Part shown: one piece after another, positions 63,058-64,000 of the stretch
Layout of the letters: each line of letters begins with the position of its first letter
Numbering within the stretch: the first letter of the stretch is position 1
Source of the DNA: an uncultured Acidobacteriota bacterium
GTDB taxonomy: Bacteria > Acidobacteriota > Terriglobia > Terriglobales > Acidobacteriaceae
Direction: 5' to 3'
Assembly: GCA_903832055.1 (NCBI GenBank)
Contig: CAILAC010000016.1
Coordinates: 806,001-870,000, forward strand
Length of the DNA: 64,000 nt
Program-made: the position numbers and the translations under genes
Notes under the pieces: model-generated
Database searches by the model: none
What the model saw: only the letters and a program-made list of their open reading frames with translations
What the model was told of the DNA's origin: nothing

Positions 63058-64000
63058 TGGAACTGTTTACGGAAGGAACGACCCTCGGAGCATTGAAGGT
63101 ACTCGAAGTCTACGAGTACTATGACGGCCCGCGTCTCTTCGCGTCGTTGAATGAACGACGTTCGATTTTCCTTGTACTTTGGACTAGATTCAGAGGCACC
63201 AGCGACGAATACTATGTCCAACCACTGTCGATTCAGCGACTCCGAGAACTGCGTGAGGGCGTGATAAGTCTCCGCGAGGCTTTCAGCCAAGACACCGGGC
63301 TCGTCGTTCTGGAGATTGACCGCGAGTCTGGCACGGCGAGTACCCGAAGTCTGAAAACTGGCCAAATGGAAATATCGCTACTTCCCTTGCAAGGTGAAGC
63401 ACTGAACTTGACCTCACCCTTACCAATGGCTGAATTGAAAATACAAATCCCCTCTGTTTCCGTAACCTACGCCCACAATGGCAGTTCAACCCGCTCCAAT
63501 GCTTTCGGCATGAGGCCGATGCAGGAGCGGGTCTACGAGAAGCGTGGAGAGCAGTACTTGATTATCAAGTCACCGCCAGCATCGGGAAAAAGTAGAGCCT
63601 TGATGTTCGTTGCCCTCGACAAGCTTGAGCATCAGGGCATCAAACAAGCCATCATTGTGGTGCCAGAACGTTCCATCGGCGCGAGTTTCAATGACGAGCC
63701 GCTTTCACAGTTCGGCTTTTGGGCTGACTGGCATGTTGAACCCAAGTGGAACCTGTGCAACGCTCCGGGCGGTGGGAACGGCGGCATGGTCAATGCTGTA
63801 GGCGCGTTTCTTGAGAGCACAGCCAAGCTTCTGGTCTGCACACATGCGACGTTCCGCTTCGCCGTCAATGAATATGGCGTGGAGAAGTTCGATGACCGTC
63901 TGATTGCCGTGGATGAGTTCCATCATGTCGCCGCAAACGAGGGCAACATCCTTGGCAGGTATCTCAGCCAGTTCATCGCCCGGAACCGAGTACACATTGT
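63057..64000 (+). CDS. DEAD/DEAH helicase with N-terminal extension (3' end outside window)
   Basis: At least 314 aa, open to the window end. Residues 1-110 form a separate domain (MELFTEGTTLGALKVLEVYE, LFASLNERRSIFLVLW), similar in style to DUF6575. A superfamily 2 helicase follows with Walker A PPASGKS (about 173-179), VVPERSIGASF, VCTHATFRF and the DEFH box (286-289). Such helicases are commonly encoded beside this methyltransferase type and may carry the translocase or nuclease of a restriction system. The GTG start overlaps the preceding TAG by one base. Nuclease motifs, if any, lie beyond the window. Confidence 0.85.
   Translation, partial: MELFTEGTTLGALKVLEVYEYYDGPRLFASLNERRSIFLVLWTRFRGTSDEYYVQPLSIQRLRELREGVISLREAFSQDTGLVVLEIDRESGTASTRSLKTGQMEISLLPLQGEALNLTSPLPMAELKIQIPSVSVTYAHNGSSTRSNAFGMRPMQERVYEKRGEQYLIIKSPPASGKSRALMFVALDKLEHQGIKQAIIVVPERSIGASFNDEPLSQFGFWADWHVEPKWNLCNAPGGGNGGMVNAVGAFLESTAKLLVCTHATFRFAVNEYGVEKFDDRLIAVDEFHHVAANEGNILGRYLSQFIARNRVHI

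Larger units (their letters stand above)
45600..64000. mobile_element. Integrative element with own replicon and defence cargo (right end outside window)
   Basis: It begins at the tRNA-Ser 3' fragment. It contains a tyrosine integrase, an excisionase-like regulator, a primase-polymerase/ATPase, a small HTH protein, an iteron-like origin, a serine recombinase, a Mom-like fusion, and restriction or nuclease genes to the window end. No capsid, terminase, tail, relaxase or conjugation gene is present in the visible 18.4 kb. That fits a phage-satellite-like or non-conjugative integrative element, though such genes could lie to the right. Base use looks less GC-extreme than in the first 10 kb of the window. 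Confidence 0.8.

Noticed and set aside
1-64000. Complete tRNA or rRNA genes, or CRISPR arrays
   Set aside because: None found by eye; only the 19-base tRNA-Ser fragment at 45600-45618 is supported.

Overview
The window looks like chromosome of a soil Acidobacteriota (Terriglobia/Acidobacteriaceae type). The basis is the high GC, a giant exported NHL-propeller/MBG-repeat protein, an oxidoreductase, TIM-barrel isomerase and ThuA set, tandem PQQ-type dehydrogenases and an ActE-like cytochrome. This is inference from gene content, because no rRNA or complete tRNA lies in the window.

Chromosomal part (about 1-45.6 kb). 330-6231 (minus) is a tightly overlapped sensory operon: exported protein, solute-binding protein, NtrY-like kinase and NtrC-like sigma-54 activator. 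6.5-8.7 kb holds a prohibitin-type SPFH protein, a small membrane protein and an L,D-transpeptidase. 8984-16327 is one 2447-residue secreted repeat protein. 16.4-20.5 kb encodes a diheme cytochrome c and two paralogous PQQ-type dehydrogenases; a separate ActE-like lipoprotein with an extra heme domain is divergent from them. 22.1-25.3 kb is a TIM-barrel/Gfo-Idh-MocA/ThuA carbohydrate set. 25.5-32.2 kb is the conserved transglutaminase/circularly permuted ATP-grasp-alpha-E/transglutaminase operon. 32.7-37.3 kb is a catabolic-looking operon (PhyH dioxygenase, Na+/solute symporter, 2-TM protein, Zn alcohol dehydrogenase, esterase). A lone sugar transferase and a TolC/RND/adaptor efflux operon follow.

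Mobile part (45600 to the window end and beyond). A 19-base piece identical to the 3' end of a typical tRNA-Ser gene (CCA included, minus strand) sits beside an orphan terminator at 45531-45557. Next to it begins an integrative element with a tyrosine integrase and an excisionase/AlpA-like regulator. It also carries a primase-polymerase/ATPase replication protein, a small HTH protein, and a cluster of eleven GACTGC/GCAGTC motifs, including two palindromes around an AT-rich core, that resembles a replication origin. The cargo is defence-like: a serine recombinase, a DUF5677-type protein, a phage N-terminal domain fused to a Mom-like DNA-modification domain, and a lone PD-(D/E)XK protein. Two operons complete it: Mrr, Zn-ribbon-PD-(D/E)XK and a 230-aa protein; and an MmeI-type methyltransferase, a 131-aa protein and a helicase cut off by the window end. 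The intact tRNA-Ser and second attachment site are expected beyond 64000.

The most promising system is this satellite-like or integrative element: its own replicon module, a Mom fusion, and two compact, translationally coupled restriction-type operons.
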